Shown in pieces: positions 25,397-34,467 of a stretch of 64,000 nucleotides of DNA (position 1 is the first letter of the stretch; each line of letters begins with the position of its first letter). The notes beneath the pieces were generated by a model, which searched no databases, was not told the origin of the DNA, and saw nothing but the letters and a program-made list of their open reading frames with translations. The position numbers were made by a program, and so were the translations under genes. The stretch is taken from assembly GCA_015852425.1 (NCBI GenBank), contig JAAAIG010000062.1, positions 16,374 through 80,373 of the forward strand. Reading direction: 5' to 3'. This DNA is from Gryganskiella cystojenkinii (Eukaryota > Mortierellomycota > Mortierellomycetes > Mortierellales > Mortierellaceae).

Positions 25397-26100
25397 TCAT
25401 AGAACAAAGTATACTGTAACCGCGGCCACAACAGAAAGAAACATCGACCTCTGCTTACTGCAGTTAAGGAAGACCATCGAGAGGCTATCATCTCCATTGA
25501 TCCTCGTTCCAGCTGTGGAGGAAGAAGTTGAAGGAGTGGTCGCTGCGGAAGGAACAGGGGTCATGATCGGATTCACGATCTGAAACGTGAAAGTGTACGA
25601 GAGACGAGGCAATGTCAGGACTCGAATTGCATATGTCGAGCCCGTGTTGATTGCTTTAGGGATCGAGATCAAAACCGAGGTCGTGTTCCCCGAACAATCT
25701 AGATTACCGATCGAGGCGACAAAACCGGAAGTCGACTCAGTGAGTTGAACCAAGACCGAGTGAGAGAACGAGCCCATGATCGAGCAATCGCCGGTCCAGG
25801 CCAACGTCTCCTGTTGGCCTGCCAGCCAAACCGTGCCTGAGGAGGGTGTACTGAAATCACGAAAGGCGGGAGGGGGGGACAACGGAGTAAAAAATGAACA
25901 CAAATTGTGTGAAATGAAAAGAAAGAACCGGTTAAAGACGGTCTCACTGATTTATGCACTTCGTTTGGCAAAGATGCTCGGACCCGATCCGATTTGGTGA
26001 GTGGTTTACGTTCATTTGCGTACCTAAACTCAAGGGTCTGTGCTTTGGTGACCACTAGAAGAGTGGAGGCTGCGGATGCGAAGAAAGAGAAGAACCTCAT
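25397..26100 (-). CDS. Kre9/Knh1-like Ser/Thr-rich GPI-anchored cell-wall protein
   Basis: Small secreted protein of the fungal Kre9/Knh1 N-terminal family, linked to beta-glucan assembly and cell-surface architecture. Two exons: 26100-26024 and 25850-25397, giving 176 residues. A signal peptide covers about residues 1-20 (FFSFFASAASTLLVVTKAQ). The single Ig-like domain shows the family pattern TVWLAGQQETLAWTGDC and a later YAIRVLTLP. A Ser/Thr-rich stalk follows (AATTPSTSSSTAGTR). The C-terminus ends in a hydrophobic tail (MFLSVVAAVTVYFVL) with preceding small residues, as in GPI signals. A strong-looking GTAAGC string near the 3' end would make only a 45-base intron and destroy the tail, so it was not used. 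Confidence 0.8.
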
Positions 26101-26697
26101 GCTATTTTTTTTTAGAAATAAAAGGAAGATAGATCTGAAGAGGGAGGCGGCATTGGATGTCAGGGTTCTTTCTTTTTAAAGCTTTTGTATGGCCAATCCT
26201 CGGCACAGTTTGAAGAAGGGACACATTGCTACGATCTTGGAGAAGGGTCCTTTGTCGGTGGACAACAATCACAAGACATCACACATTGAAGGAGATGCAA
26301 GGACACATTAAAGGGGATCTAGGGCACACTGTCCTTTTGAAGACAGCGGGGGCGGTTGCAGGATCAACAAGGTGCTGTCTCCAGTATGATGTTGGCAGAA
26401 TATCCAGTCACAGAATAAAATTACCCCTTAACTAAAATTTTGAATTCACTCCAAAAACTATTATTGTACGGCCATGTGTGTCCACATCGGCATTAGACAT
26501 TCCTTCCACCGACCTCATCAGCCCGCATTCTCCCAGGAACTACCTCGATCAAGAGCTAGAGCCTTACCTTACGACTCTCTCTCTTCTACCCCGGATACTC
26601 CCACCATACCCGAGGAGTTCGATACTTGCTACTGGACTGTATGTCGCTTTCCCCGCCACGAGTGTGCCTTTCGACTTGAACAACAATAACATCAACA
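26101..26697. other. Intergenic and leader of the SET gene
   Basis: 597 bp between divergent genes. Two overlapping ATG-initiated or near-ATG frames (from 26474 and about 26478) run into the SET coding region in other frames and could act as upstream ORFs. No other signal is evident. Confidence 0.4.
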
Positions 26698-27246
26698 ATG
26701 GATCCCATCCTGCTATTCGACCAAACCTCGTTGGCCATCCAAGATTGTGGCCCCAAGGGTCGAGGCATCGTGACCCGGAAACCTATCCCGTCCAGAACCG
26801 TCATTGATATCTCGCCGATCCTGTTGTTCCCGGCCGGGGAATACACTGCGCACGGGCAATACACTCAGCTGGATCATTACACATACCGGTGGCAAGGCGG
26901 CATGGCTCTAGCGCTGGGACTTGGGAGCATGTTCAACCATTCCAACAAACCCAATGTTGGGTTCCAGAGAGATTTTGCGAACAAAGTAATCCGGTATACG
27001 ACGCTGAGAGAAATCAAGGAGAACGAGGAACTCTGCATCTCTTATGGGCCTAACCTTTGGTTTCCGGACATGGAGGAGGAAGAGAACGAGGGAGATAAGG
27101 GAGACGCAGATTCGGGTTACAATGGATCGTCTGTGCACCGTCCGAGCAGCCCTTTTTCCGACAGTGAGGACGAGACTATGACATTCCTGGGTCGGATGAA
27201 CTTGTCGCACTCGGATAGTGAAGAGGAGGCGGACAAAACAAGCTGA
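26698..27246 (+). CDS. Small SET-domain protein
   Basis: Intronless frame of 182 residues, essentially a free-standing SET domain, a lysine methyltransferase fold. Visible motifs are the N-terminal GRGIV, the central SMFNHSNKPNVGF (the pseudoknot NHS motif that binds S-adenosylmethionine) and the C-terminal ENEELCISYGPNLWF. An acidic Ser-rich tail follows (about 128-182). There is no pre-SET or post-SET Cys cluster. It resembles Set7-type fungal SET proteins; the substrate cannot be inferred. Start chosen at the ATG just before DPILLFDQTS; earlier ATGs are in other frames. Confidence 0.8.
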   Translation: MDPILLFDQTSLAIQDCGPKGRGIVTRKPIPSRTVIDISPILLFPAGEYTAHGQYTQLDHYTYRWQGGMALALGLGSMFNHSNKPNVGFQRDFANKVIRYTTLREIKENEELCISYGPNLWFPDMEEEENEGDKGDADSGYNGSSVHRPSSPFSDSEDETMTFLGRMNLSHSDSEEEADKTS

Positions 27247-27514
27247 GGTGGACCGTGAGTCCTTAGGTTGTAATTCAATAGACATTAGTATACCGTAGAC
27301 CATAGACCATAGACCATAGACCATAGACCTTAGAGCAACCATTAGAAGAACTTTTTTCGGTTTTGCGCCACCAACATGTGACTGCGTCGAATTTTTTTGA
27401 GTTGTGGAGAGAATGAACCAGCTGATGCATTTGATGCATTGCGTGCGTTCTCACTTGGCAGCCTCTCTTTTCATCACCTCTTACATTTCTTTACGGTTCA
27501 TTCATCATAAAATC
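27247..27514. other. Short spacer with heptamer repeat
   Basis: The 268 bp between two genes on the same strand hold the tandem heptamer repeat at 27296-27329 and the WBP2-like leader. Confidence 0.5.
27296..27329. repeat. Tandem heptamer (TAGACCA)4.9
   Basis: Four exact TAGACCA units plus TAGACC, in the short spacer 50 bp after the SET gene stop. Likely a slippage minisatellite. Confidence 0.95.
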
Positions 27515-28615
27515 ATGTCTGTCAACTGGGTCATGCTTACAGCCGACGGCAAGGACATTGTCCCACTGGAACACGAGACAACATTCTTTCGCCAAGACGG
27601 TGTCAAATTCGAACTCGATTCTTCGAATGGAGGATACCCTGGTGCAGGGTAAAAAGATAAAAAAAACAGCTATGTCTGTCTCTCTTCAGGTCTCCTTTGA
27701 CTTGCTAGGAGTATATTCTTTGCTAACTCTCTCGTTCTTGGAAACCCTTCTCACTCACAGATCATCCTACAACTCCAAGTCCGGCACTCTTCTGTTGACG
27801 AATCAACGTATCGTTTATCTGCCCGCGACCCCCACGACCTATTTCGCGTCAGCGTCGCTTCCCATCAACAACATACAGGATGGCAAACTGGTTCAGCCTT
27901 GGTTCTCTACTCCCGTTTTCAAGTCTGTTGTCTTGCCCGTGACCGGTGGTGGGCTGACCCAGCCTGCAAGACTCTCAATTACATTCACAGCAGGAAGTAA
28001 GTGGAAAGCTTATTTCACTTTGAGGAGGATTCGACATTGACATCATTTCTTTTCGTCTTCATGATCTTACTTCTAACAAAGTCGTTTCGCCTTTTTTGAA
28101 CTTCTTGATGTATTGATGTTTTAGGCCTTCACGAATTTGACTCTCAATACCGATCCCTCCGCGAACGAAGACAAGGTAAAACTGATTATAAAAGCAACGC
28201 TGATTTGGAGGTATTGCGTAAATTTACAGTTCTCTCCCTTCAAGCCACGGTGTTTCTAACTTCTTCTCTTTCTTCTTCTTCTTCCTCTCTCTCTCTCTCT
28301 CTTTCTTTTCTCTCTTGCTATATGACAATGACAGAACTGGATGGTGCGGCTCCTCAGCATTTGGAACAACTGCCAGTGTACAATCCACCGGCGGAGCCTA
28401 TCCCCGCATCTTCACTCTCAACCGACCCAGCCCAACCTTCAACGGCAACGACCTCTTCTTCGACTCCTCGGCCGTCCGAGCCTCGACTTGTTGCAACGGC
28501 TCCTCTTACGACAGCAATTACACCGACGGCGGCACCTGCGGCTCCTGCACAACCACAACCTCTGCCACAGGGTATCCCCTCGGATCTTCCCCCGAGCTAT
28601 GACGAGATCCGATAA
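27515..28615 (+). CDS. WBP2-like GRAM-domain protein with C-terminal PPSY motif
   Basis: Homologue of WW-domain-binding protein 2, a GRAM/PH-like adaptor that binds WW proteins such as Nedd4/Rsp5 or Yap-type factors. Four exons: 27515-27648, 27761-27996, 28125-28175 and 28335-28615, giving 233 residues with consistent phases. The GRAM domain spans about residues 20-140 (SGTLLLTNQRIVYLPATP, then SLPINNIQDGKLVQPWF). The short third exon encodes the HEFDSQYRSLRERRQ helix. The tail is Pro/Thr/Ala-rich and ends PPSYDEIR, a PPxY ligand for WW domains. In fungi this suggests ubiquitin-ligase adaptor work, but that is inferred. Confidence 0.88.
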
Positions 28616-28755
28616 AATATTCGTTCGGATCAACTTAGGGACTTCCATTTTTCATGGCGCAAGTTGCTGTTTAATAAGAATCAAGGAAATAAAGAATTGC
28701 AGTGAAGTTTAAATATGGACTGTTGGCAGAATTGCATCTTTTTGGAGGAAGACGT

Positions 28756-30259
28756 TTACGATCGAAGACCAAGGTTTTGACGCGATGACGACGTGGACGC
28801 GACCCGACTGGCTGACTTGGGCTCTGTGAAATAAGCAGCACCACAGACCAACGCCAAGAGGACGCAAGACCACTTAATCAAAGACAGGATCGCAATTTCA
28901 AAGAACCCCTTTGTGGTCGAAAAGACGCTTCCGTCTGGACCGTGCTTAAGATTCTGGCTGTTCCTCATGTACCTCTTCGCCCTTGCAGCTTCCTCCTGTT
29001 GAGCCTTCTTGAGTCTCTTCATCGCATCAGGACCTGGCCAGGGTTTGTTGCCCTCTTTTGAATCCTGGCATGAGAACTCGACCGAATCCACGGTCATGAT
29101 GTACTCGTTCATGTTGTCCTCTCCATAATCGGTTTCACCTCCAGCCCAGGACTTCGTCTCAGCCGCATACCCAGCATCCCAAATCGTCAACTGCAATTGC
29201 ATCGCATTAATGGGGAGACCTTCACCGTGAGTGTCCTTTGCATGGATAGTTCGGATCACTTTCCCATCAACGGACCAACGGATTTGAGCCTCGGTCCAAT
29301 CAATCTTGTAGACGAGTTCATGAGCGGTGGTATCCTTTTTGATCTCGGTCGACTGTTCGTGTGAGACCAAGTGGGAGCGCTGGAGGTGGGGGTTGTGATG
29401 GTAATCTTGATGGTGGTGGTGGTTATCTTCTTGGTGGTGATTGTCTCCATGCTCGGAATCCCCAAGAGGCACACGACGGTAATAATTGGTAATGATCTTT
29501 TTAGGATCCTGGCCCGTGATCTCGAACGAGATCTCTTCGCCCATTGCAGGGTTGGAAAGTAGAAAAGCCGTGACAATACCCTTTCCGGAGGAACCGGCTT
29601 TGAATTTAGCAGAAAAGGTCCCAAATTTACTCCATCGCGTCGAAGAGACCGTGGCACCGAACCCGCCTCCGGATTGGGTCTTGACCAAATCACGACGGGT
29701 CCGGAGCAAGAGTTTGTTGTGGCGAGTGTCAATTTTGGCATAGGGTGCGATATGATGAAAATCCGAGGTCCAGTGAGCCTGGTTAGGGTCACCCTTGAAG
29801 GAATGTTTTGGGATAAGAAGGGCCGAGAGTTTGAATGTGTCTTTGAGATTCTTGCAGACTGGTAAAGGGAAGCAACCCTCGAGATGCGAATGCTTTGGAT
29901 CACAGCCAAGAGAGATAGGACAGGCTTCCATAGAGGTTGCATGGCAAGTTCCATCTACGATCATATTTCAAGATAAAAAATTACTTGGAAGTCAACGATT
30001 AAAAAAGACTAAAGGAAAGGACGGAGCGGGAGGAGAAAGTAAGGAGAGTAGGAGAGAGAGAGAGTTGCGCATCCTTACTGTTGCAACACGGTTCGGCAGC
30101 AGCACATGGCATATGATGTAATCCACAGGATGAGAGTTCGCGCGTAGTTAACGAAGATGTTGGCGTGGAGGGAACATGATGACCAAAGAAGTTTGCTTCG
30201 GTGATCTCGTTGAAGAACAACAGGAGCGAAAGCGATAGTGAGAGTGAAGGTATCTTCAT
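28756..30259 (-). CDS. GH16 glycoside hydrolase/transglycosylase (Crh-like wall enzyme) with altered catalytic motif
   Basis: Secreted GH16-fold enzyme probably acting on wall glucan or chitin-glucan links. Two exons: 30259-30079 and 29954-28756, giving 459 residues; the short tail-to-tail gap to WBP2-like is 140 bp. A signal peptide covers about 1-22, followed by a Cys-rich module (CGLHHMPC, EPCCN, GTCHATSMEACP). The GH16 core includes RWSKFGTFSAKFKAG and, at residues 201-205, E-I-S-F-E, where the family has E-x-D-x-E: both Glu are kept but the middle Asp is Ser203. Downstream IITNYYRR and WSVDGKVIRTI are family-like. A His-rich insertion (about 218-237) is unusual. A C-terminal membrane helix (IKWSCVLLALVCGAAYF) suggests surface anchoring. 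Confidence 0.87.
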
Positions 30260-30470
30260 GATGAAGAATGGGTTTTGGGGAGAGTGGGAAAGATGGTCGA
30301 TAAAGAAAGGTAAGGAGGGTCAGAGCGATCTTTTTTCCGTGTGGAAGTCTCTGCATTGCATCGACTGAGACCTCCAAAAAAAAAAAAAAAAAAAAAAAAT
30401 GACCACTATTTTGGTGGCAAAAAAACCAAGTCCTCGAGAGAGTCAGGACGCTTTCTGAAAGTGGTAGGGG

Positions 30471-30499
30471 CATGGACATGGACATGGACATGGACATGG
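30471..30499. repeat. Hexamer microsatellite (CATGGA)4.8
   Basis: Four exact CATGGA units plus CATGG in non-coding DNA upstream of the GH16 gene. Confidence 0.95.
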
Positions 30500-30822
30500 T
30501 CGTCTTGCAGGTTGATATCTTCACAGTGCAAGATCGCGTCAGCAGCGACGAGACACAATCCAACTTTGTGTCCAAGATAGCGGTTTTTTTCCCTTGTTGC
30601 ACTCTCGCTACTTGAAGATAATAAGCCACCACGAAAAGACCAAAGCCACTAGGGTTTCAGATGTTCTCGAAAACCAACTTTCTTGTTTAAGGAGCTGAGA
30701 TTCGCAATGCTGAGTAAACGAGTAAACGCTCTAATAGAGTCTAATTCTAATTCTCAGCAAGACAGTTTGTGTCCAACTCTGTGGTTGTTTTCTTATTTTG
30801 CGATGCTGGATAATCCTTTTTT

Positions 30823-30836
30823 CCCCCCCCCCCCCC
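30823..30836. repeat. Homopolymer C14
   Basis: Fourteen consecutive C after a T run. Such tracts are rare in this AT-tract-rich window and prone to sequencing error. Confidence 0.9.
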
Positions 30837-30947
30837 TTCTACCCCTGTTGTCACCTGGGTTCCATTATTAAGTTGCTTTTTCCGACCCTTCCTTTTGCGC
30901 AAACACTCCTCCCATCCCAGAGATCAGCTCCCGTCTCCCCTGACTGG

Positions 30948-30955
30948 TATAAATA
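30948..30955 (+). promoter_or_regulatory. TATA box of the LUD-domain gene
   Basis: TATAAATA lies 108 bp before the LUD ATG, followed by a CT-rich initiator and leader region. This is the clearest TATA element in the window and fits the gene's high-expression codon use. Confidence 0.65.
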
Positions 30956-31062
30956 CCCTCGAAGACTTTCTATCTCTTTCACTTCATTCTTCATCCTTCT
31001 ATCCGCTTCACCCCAGATACTCTCTTCTTCCCTTCACTACCGAACAATCACACCTATCAACC

Positions 31063-31954
31063 ATGTCCCGTCCCGAGAACACCTTCGCCCACACCAACTT
31101 TGACGCCCTCGTCAAGATCGATGAGCAGATCGCCCACTTCAAGGATGGCGAGTACTCCAAGGCTGTCTCCGCCGAGCGTTTCGAGATCGCCAAGGCTGGT
31201 CTTGAGTCCAAGGGTTTCAAGGTCACCGTTGCTCAGAACAAGGACGAGGCCTTTGAGGCTTTGAAGACCCTCATCCCCGCTGTAAGTTACTTCTTTTCTT
31301 TCTGGCTCACGCACTTTTAATTCGTGTTGTTTGTCGAGATCGTTGATCAACCCTTTTTTTTTTTGTGCTAAGCCCGTCGATCCCTCCCCGATCTTTTTGC
31401 CCGATCTCGTTACTGATTTCTTACCTCATTCTTTTATTTTTAAATGATTTCTCTATATCGCATAACAGGGCAACTCTGTCAACGTTGCTCACAGCACCAC
31501 ACTCGAGGAGATTGGATTTATCAACTACCTCATGGGTGAGCACCCTTATGACAACATCCGCTCCAAGATCTTGGCCGAGAAGGATCTTGCCAAGCAGGCC
31601 GAGCTCCGCCGTACTATCGGCACCACCCCCGACTACTTTTTGACCTCGATGTGCGCAGTTACTGAGGATGGCTTGATGGCTCATGGTGATTTTTCCGGTT
31701 CCAAGGTCGGAGGTGTCGCCTTTGGTGCCAAGAACGTGATTGTCGTTGTCGGATCCAACAAGATTGTCAAGGATGAGCAGGAAGCCTACAAGCGTACTGT
31801 CGAGTGGTGCGTGCCCGTTGCTGGCGCCTTTGCCCGTGAGGCCTTCAAGGCTCCCGGTACGAGCTTGACCCACTACGAGGTCATCCGTCAGGCCAACCCC
31901 TTCAACCCTGGACGTATCCAAGTCTTGTTGATCAATGAGGCCCTTGGATTCTAA
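31063..31954 (+). CDS. LUD (LutB/LutC, YkgG-type) domain protein
   Basis: Member of the LUD family, best known from bacterial lactate-utilisation proteins LutB/LutC; the biochemical role in fungi is unknown. Two exons: 31063-31281 and 31469-31954, giving 234 residues, a stand-alone LUD domain. Family strings visible are NSVNVAHSTTLEEIGF (glycine/serine loop), DYFLTSMCAVTEDGLMAHGDFSG, VAFGAKNVIVVVGSNKIV and the conserved final NPFNPGRIQVLLINEALGF. There is no signal peptide and no Fe-S Cys motif as in LutB. Codons are strongly biased to GCC, AAG, ATC and ACC, like eIF5A in this window, which implies high expression. A TATA box lies upstream and an (AAC)16 tract just after the stop. Confidence 0.85.
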
Positions 31955-31988
31955 ACATGTGCCTGGACTTGGAAAAACAAATCAAAAC

Positions 31989-32036
<48 letters not shown>

Positions 32037-32475
32037 CGACAGAAAGCATTCCAATTTTACATTGTATCATACCATCAGAATAAAAAAAAAAATTGGCATT
32101 AGATTCATTTTTGCAGGTCAACAGGAACATGACAAGGTGTTTGTTGTTTGTCTAGACCACAAAGCTAGGTACCTTTTGGGGATCTGGAGATCGTAACTCC
32201 ACCTCGGGGGAACTAAAAAGAGGCGAGGTTTCAACTAGAAGTTCTGTTTACTGCACGGAACCTTCTCAAGAAGGAATATTCATTGTTACGAGAACATACA
32301 GGAGCAAACGTGTCGGCACAAACGTATGTTTCTTTCATGGATATCTTTCTGTTTGTTGGTTGTTGTTAATGGCTGTTCAAAAATCTATGGAGTGGGTTCT
32401 ACGCATCCATGTTATCGATACATGTGGTATGGTGTTTGTTTTTTGCAAAATTGTTCCTCCTTTCGGTCTGGCTTT
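31955..32475. other. Convergent intergenic region after the LUD gene
   Basis: 521 bp between two genes that converge. It contains the (AAC)16 tract and an AATAAA-like A-rich region near 32080-32095. No gene is supported. Confidence 0.5.
31990..32037. repeat. Trinucleotide microsatellite (AAC)16
   Basis: Sixteen uninterrupted AAC units starting 36 bases after the LUD stop codon, so most likely inside the mRNA 3' UTR. Confidence 0.95.
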
Positions 32476-34467
32476 TTACTCATCCTCGCCGTCGTTCTTG
32501 AACATATCAACGGCGTGTTGCACAGCAGCGACGCCACCATCGTTACTGAACCGATTTTCTCGAACAACAATAGAAGCGTGCGCGTTCATGGCCTCGATAT
32601 GGATAATGTTCTTCTTCCAGTCCAATTGATTCAGGTTTCTTGAGATCTCGACCTGAACTGGCAACAAACCCAAGGGGCGAAGTTGCTTCAGGTGTGGGTA
32701 GGAGTACGATGAAGGCTCCGAGGAATCACCGTCGAGCGTCTCGATGGTTGATTCCGTGACCGCCGTTGACTGAGGCGTCAAGGATGAAGAGTTTTGTTTT
32801 GAGTGAAGAGGGGTGGTCTCATTGATCGTCAGAGTGACCGAGGAATCGGCCTGGGTATTTTTTTGAAGGGTCGTGATGTGTGTCGTTGAGTTGTTGCTCT
32901 TGGTATCGTTTGTTTTGTTGTTGCTGGAAATATTCGCATTGAGTCTGGCGACCAGGGCTTCATCCCGCACGCGATTCAGCTCTGGGTTCTCCTCCACCAT
33001 AGGTCTCGTCCTCCTCCTGGAATTATATCCCTGAACAGAGATGGTTGAGCAGGCAAAGACGATCCAGACAGGGATCAAAAATGGTCCCAGGATACCGAAA
33101 AACGCATATCGTTTCCAAGGGATGGCCTTGAGTCGGATTGAGGTCCGTTCTGAGAAAGAGAGTGCTTCCAGCTTCTTCATTTGCTCCCGTTTCTTTCTCG
33201 AGAGCTCATCCAGCCCCTGCGGCTCGAAGGATTCGATCAAGGACGAGTATCCCGTGCTGTATTGACTAATAGATCCAATAAGAAAGGCGCATAAGAGGTG
33301 TGAATACAGGCATTATATATAGAAGGCAATTACAATACGACCAGGGCAAAGAGCCAGGCTTACATCTCAAGCGACTCCAGCTCAGTAAAAGGGTCTGCAT
33401 CCGAGAAACTGGCGGTCCAGAAGGGAACAGATCGGTCGTTGGCCACATTGCAGTAGATCGATCTGCGTTTGAATCTTGAGAGTGCGTGGACGAAGATTCC
33501 TTGAGGGTCGGACATGACTAGCAGGACAGGCTTGCCTCCAATGTAGTTGTCTATTAATTGCATTTGTTCGCCTAAACGTATTGCCACCAAAAAAAAAAAG
33601 GGTTCAAATCAGAAAATTTGGTCAGTGTCAGGTTTGTGCGTCTTTTTTTTTTGTCTGCTTTCTCTCAAGTGACCATAGTCATTCCACACAAGCTGTAAGT
33701 TTCGCTTTTTGACATGTACCTGATCGACTGAGCATCCTTGAGGAAAAAAAGTTGAAGAACCTGGACCAGGTCGTCTTGGCAGGTTTACGGATACCAAGAT
33801 GAGGGGTCGCCATCGTGACAAAGTACATGGGCTCGACCTTGTCAAAGAACCCTTCGAGTTCCAAGATACCCATCGCGAAGCGACCGATCAAACCTCCAAG
33901 AGAGTATCCCAAGAACGAGAACTGGGTGACCTTCTTGCTGGATTTTGTTGTCTGTGCAGTTGATGTGCCGGTGGTCGAGGCTGCTCCGGAAGATGGAAGG
34001 TTTTCGACAGAGGTGGACGGGGAGGGCGTTGCAGAAGAAGACTTTTTTGATTTTTTGGTCTTTACCTTTTGCCCCTTCATTTCCTCGATGTTGCCACCAG
34101 ACTCGATAACCTTGATCACACTGTGGATCTCCCGGACAAGTCGTTGGCCACAAATATCGACACCGTCGTATGTGAGCGCAGACTCGTTTGCCTGGGCACG
34201 GTACTATTTGAAATCAGGGTACGAGATTATGTTCTGTGAGTTCTTGTATGACCAAGAATATGCAACTGAAAGAAACAAGGTGCAGCAGCAGCAGGACGGG
34301 TGGGGCTGTTGCTGTTGTTATTATTGAGAGTGTCTTACGACGAGGATGCGGTCACCGAGTCTTTGTTTGAATTGCTCGGCAATGAACCGGACATGGTTCA
34401 CATTGCCCCAGAGTCCATGGTGGAGGATGACGAGATGCACGCCTTCGTGAAGTGAGTCTGAGGTCAT
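32476..34467 (-). CDS. Rog1-like lipase (DUF676, alpha/beta hydrolase) with membrane segment
   Basis: Putative serine lipase of the Rog1/DUF676 family, acting on acylglycerols at lipid droplets or ER. Four exons: 34467-34339, 34203-33720, 33571-33364 and 33265-32476, giving 536 residues with consistent phases. The N-terminal strand VILHHGLWGN is the oxyanion region, followed by NESALTYDGVDICGQRL. The nucleophile motif GYSLGG gives Ser144, and TMATPHLGI follows. A low-complexity Ser/Thr/Lys insertion sits just before the nucleophile strand (about residues 85-130), longer than usual. A membrane segment (YAFFGILGPFLIPVWIVFACS) lies in the C-terminal half, followed by an Asn/Ser/Thr-rich region. 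The role is inferred from yeast Rog1. Confidence 0.85.

Larger units (their letters stand above)
30260..31062. other. Divergent promoter region of GH16 and LUD genes
   Basis: 803 bp with no gene. It holds an A run of about 24 bases (from 30375), a CATGGA hexamer repeat, a C14 run and the TATA element of the LUD gene. Confidence 0.5.

Noticed and set aside
25398..25460. A second intron in the Kre9-like gene (GTAAGC donor)
   Set aside because: The intron would be only about 45 bases and would remove the hydrophobic C-terminal GPI-type tail.
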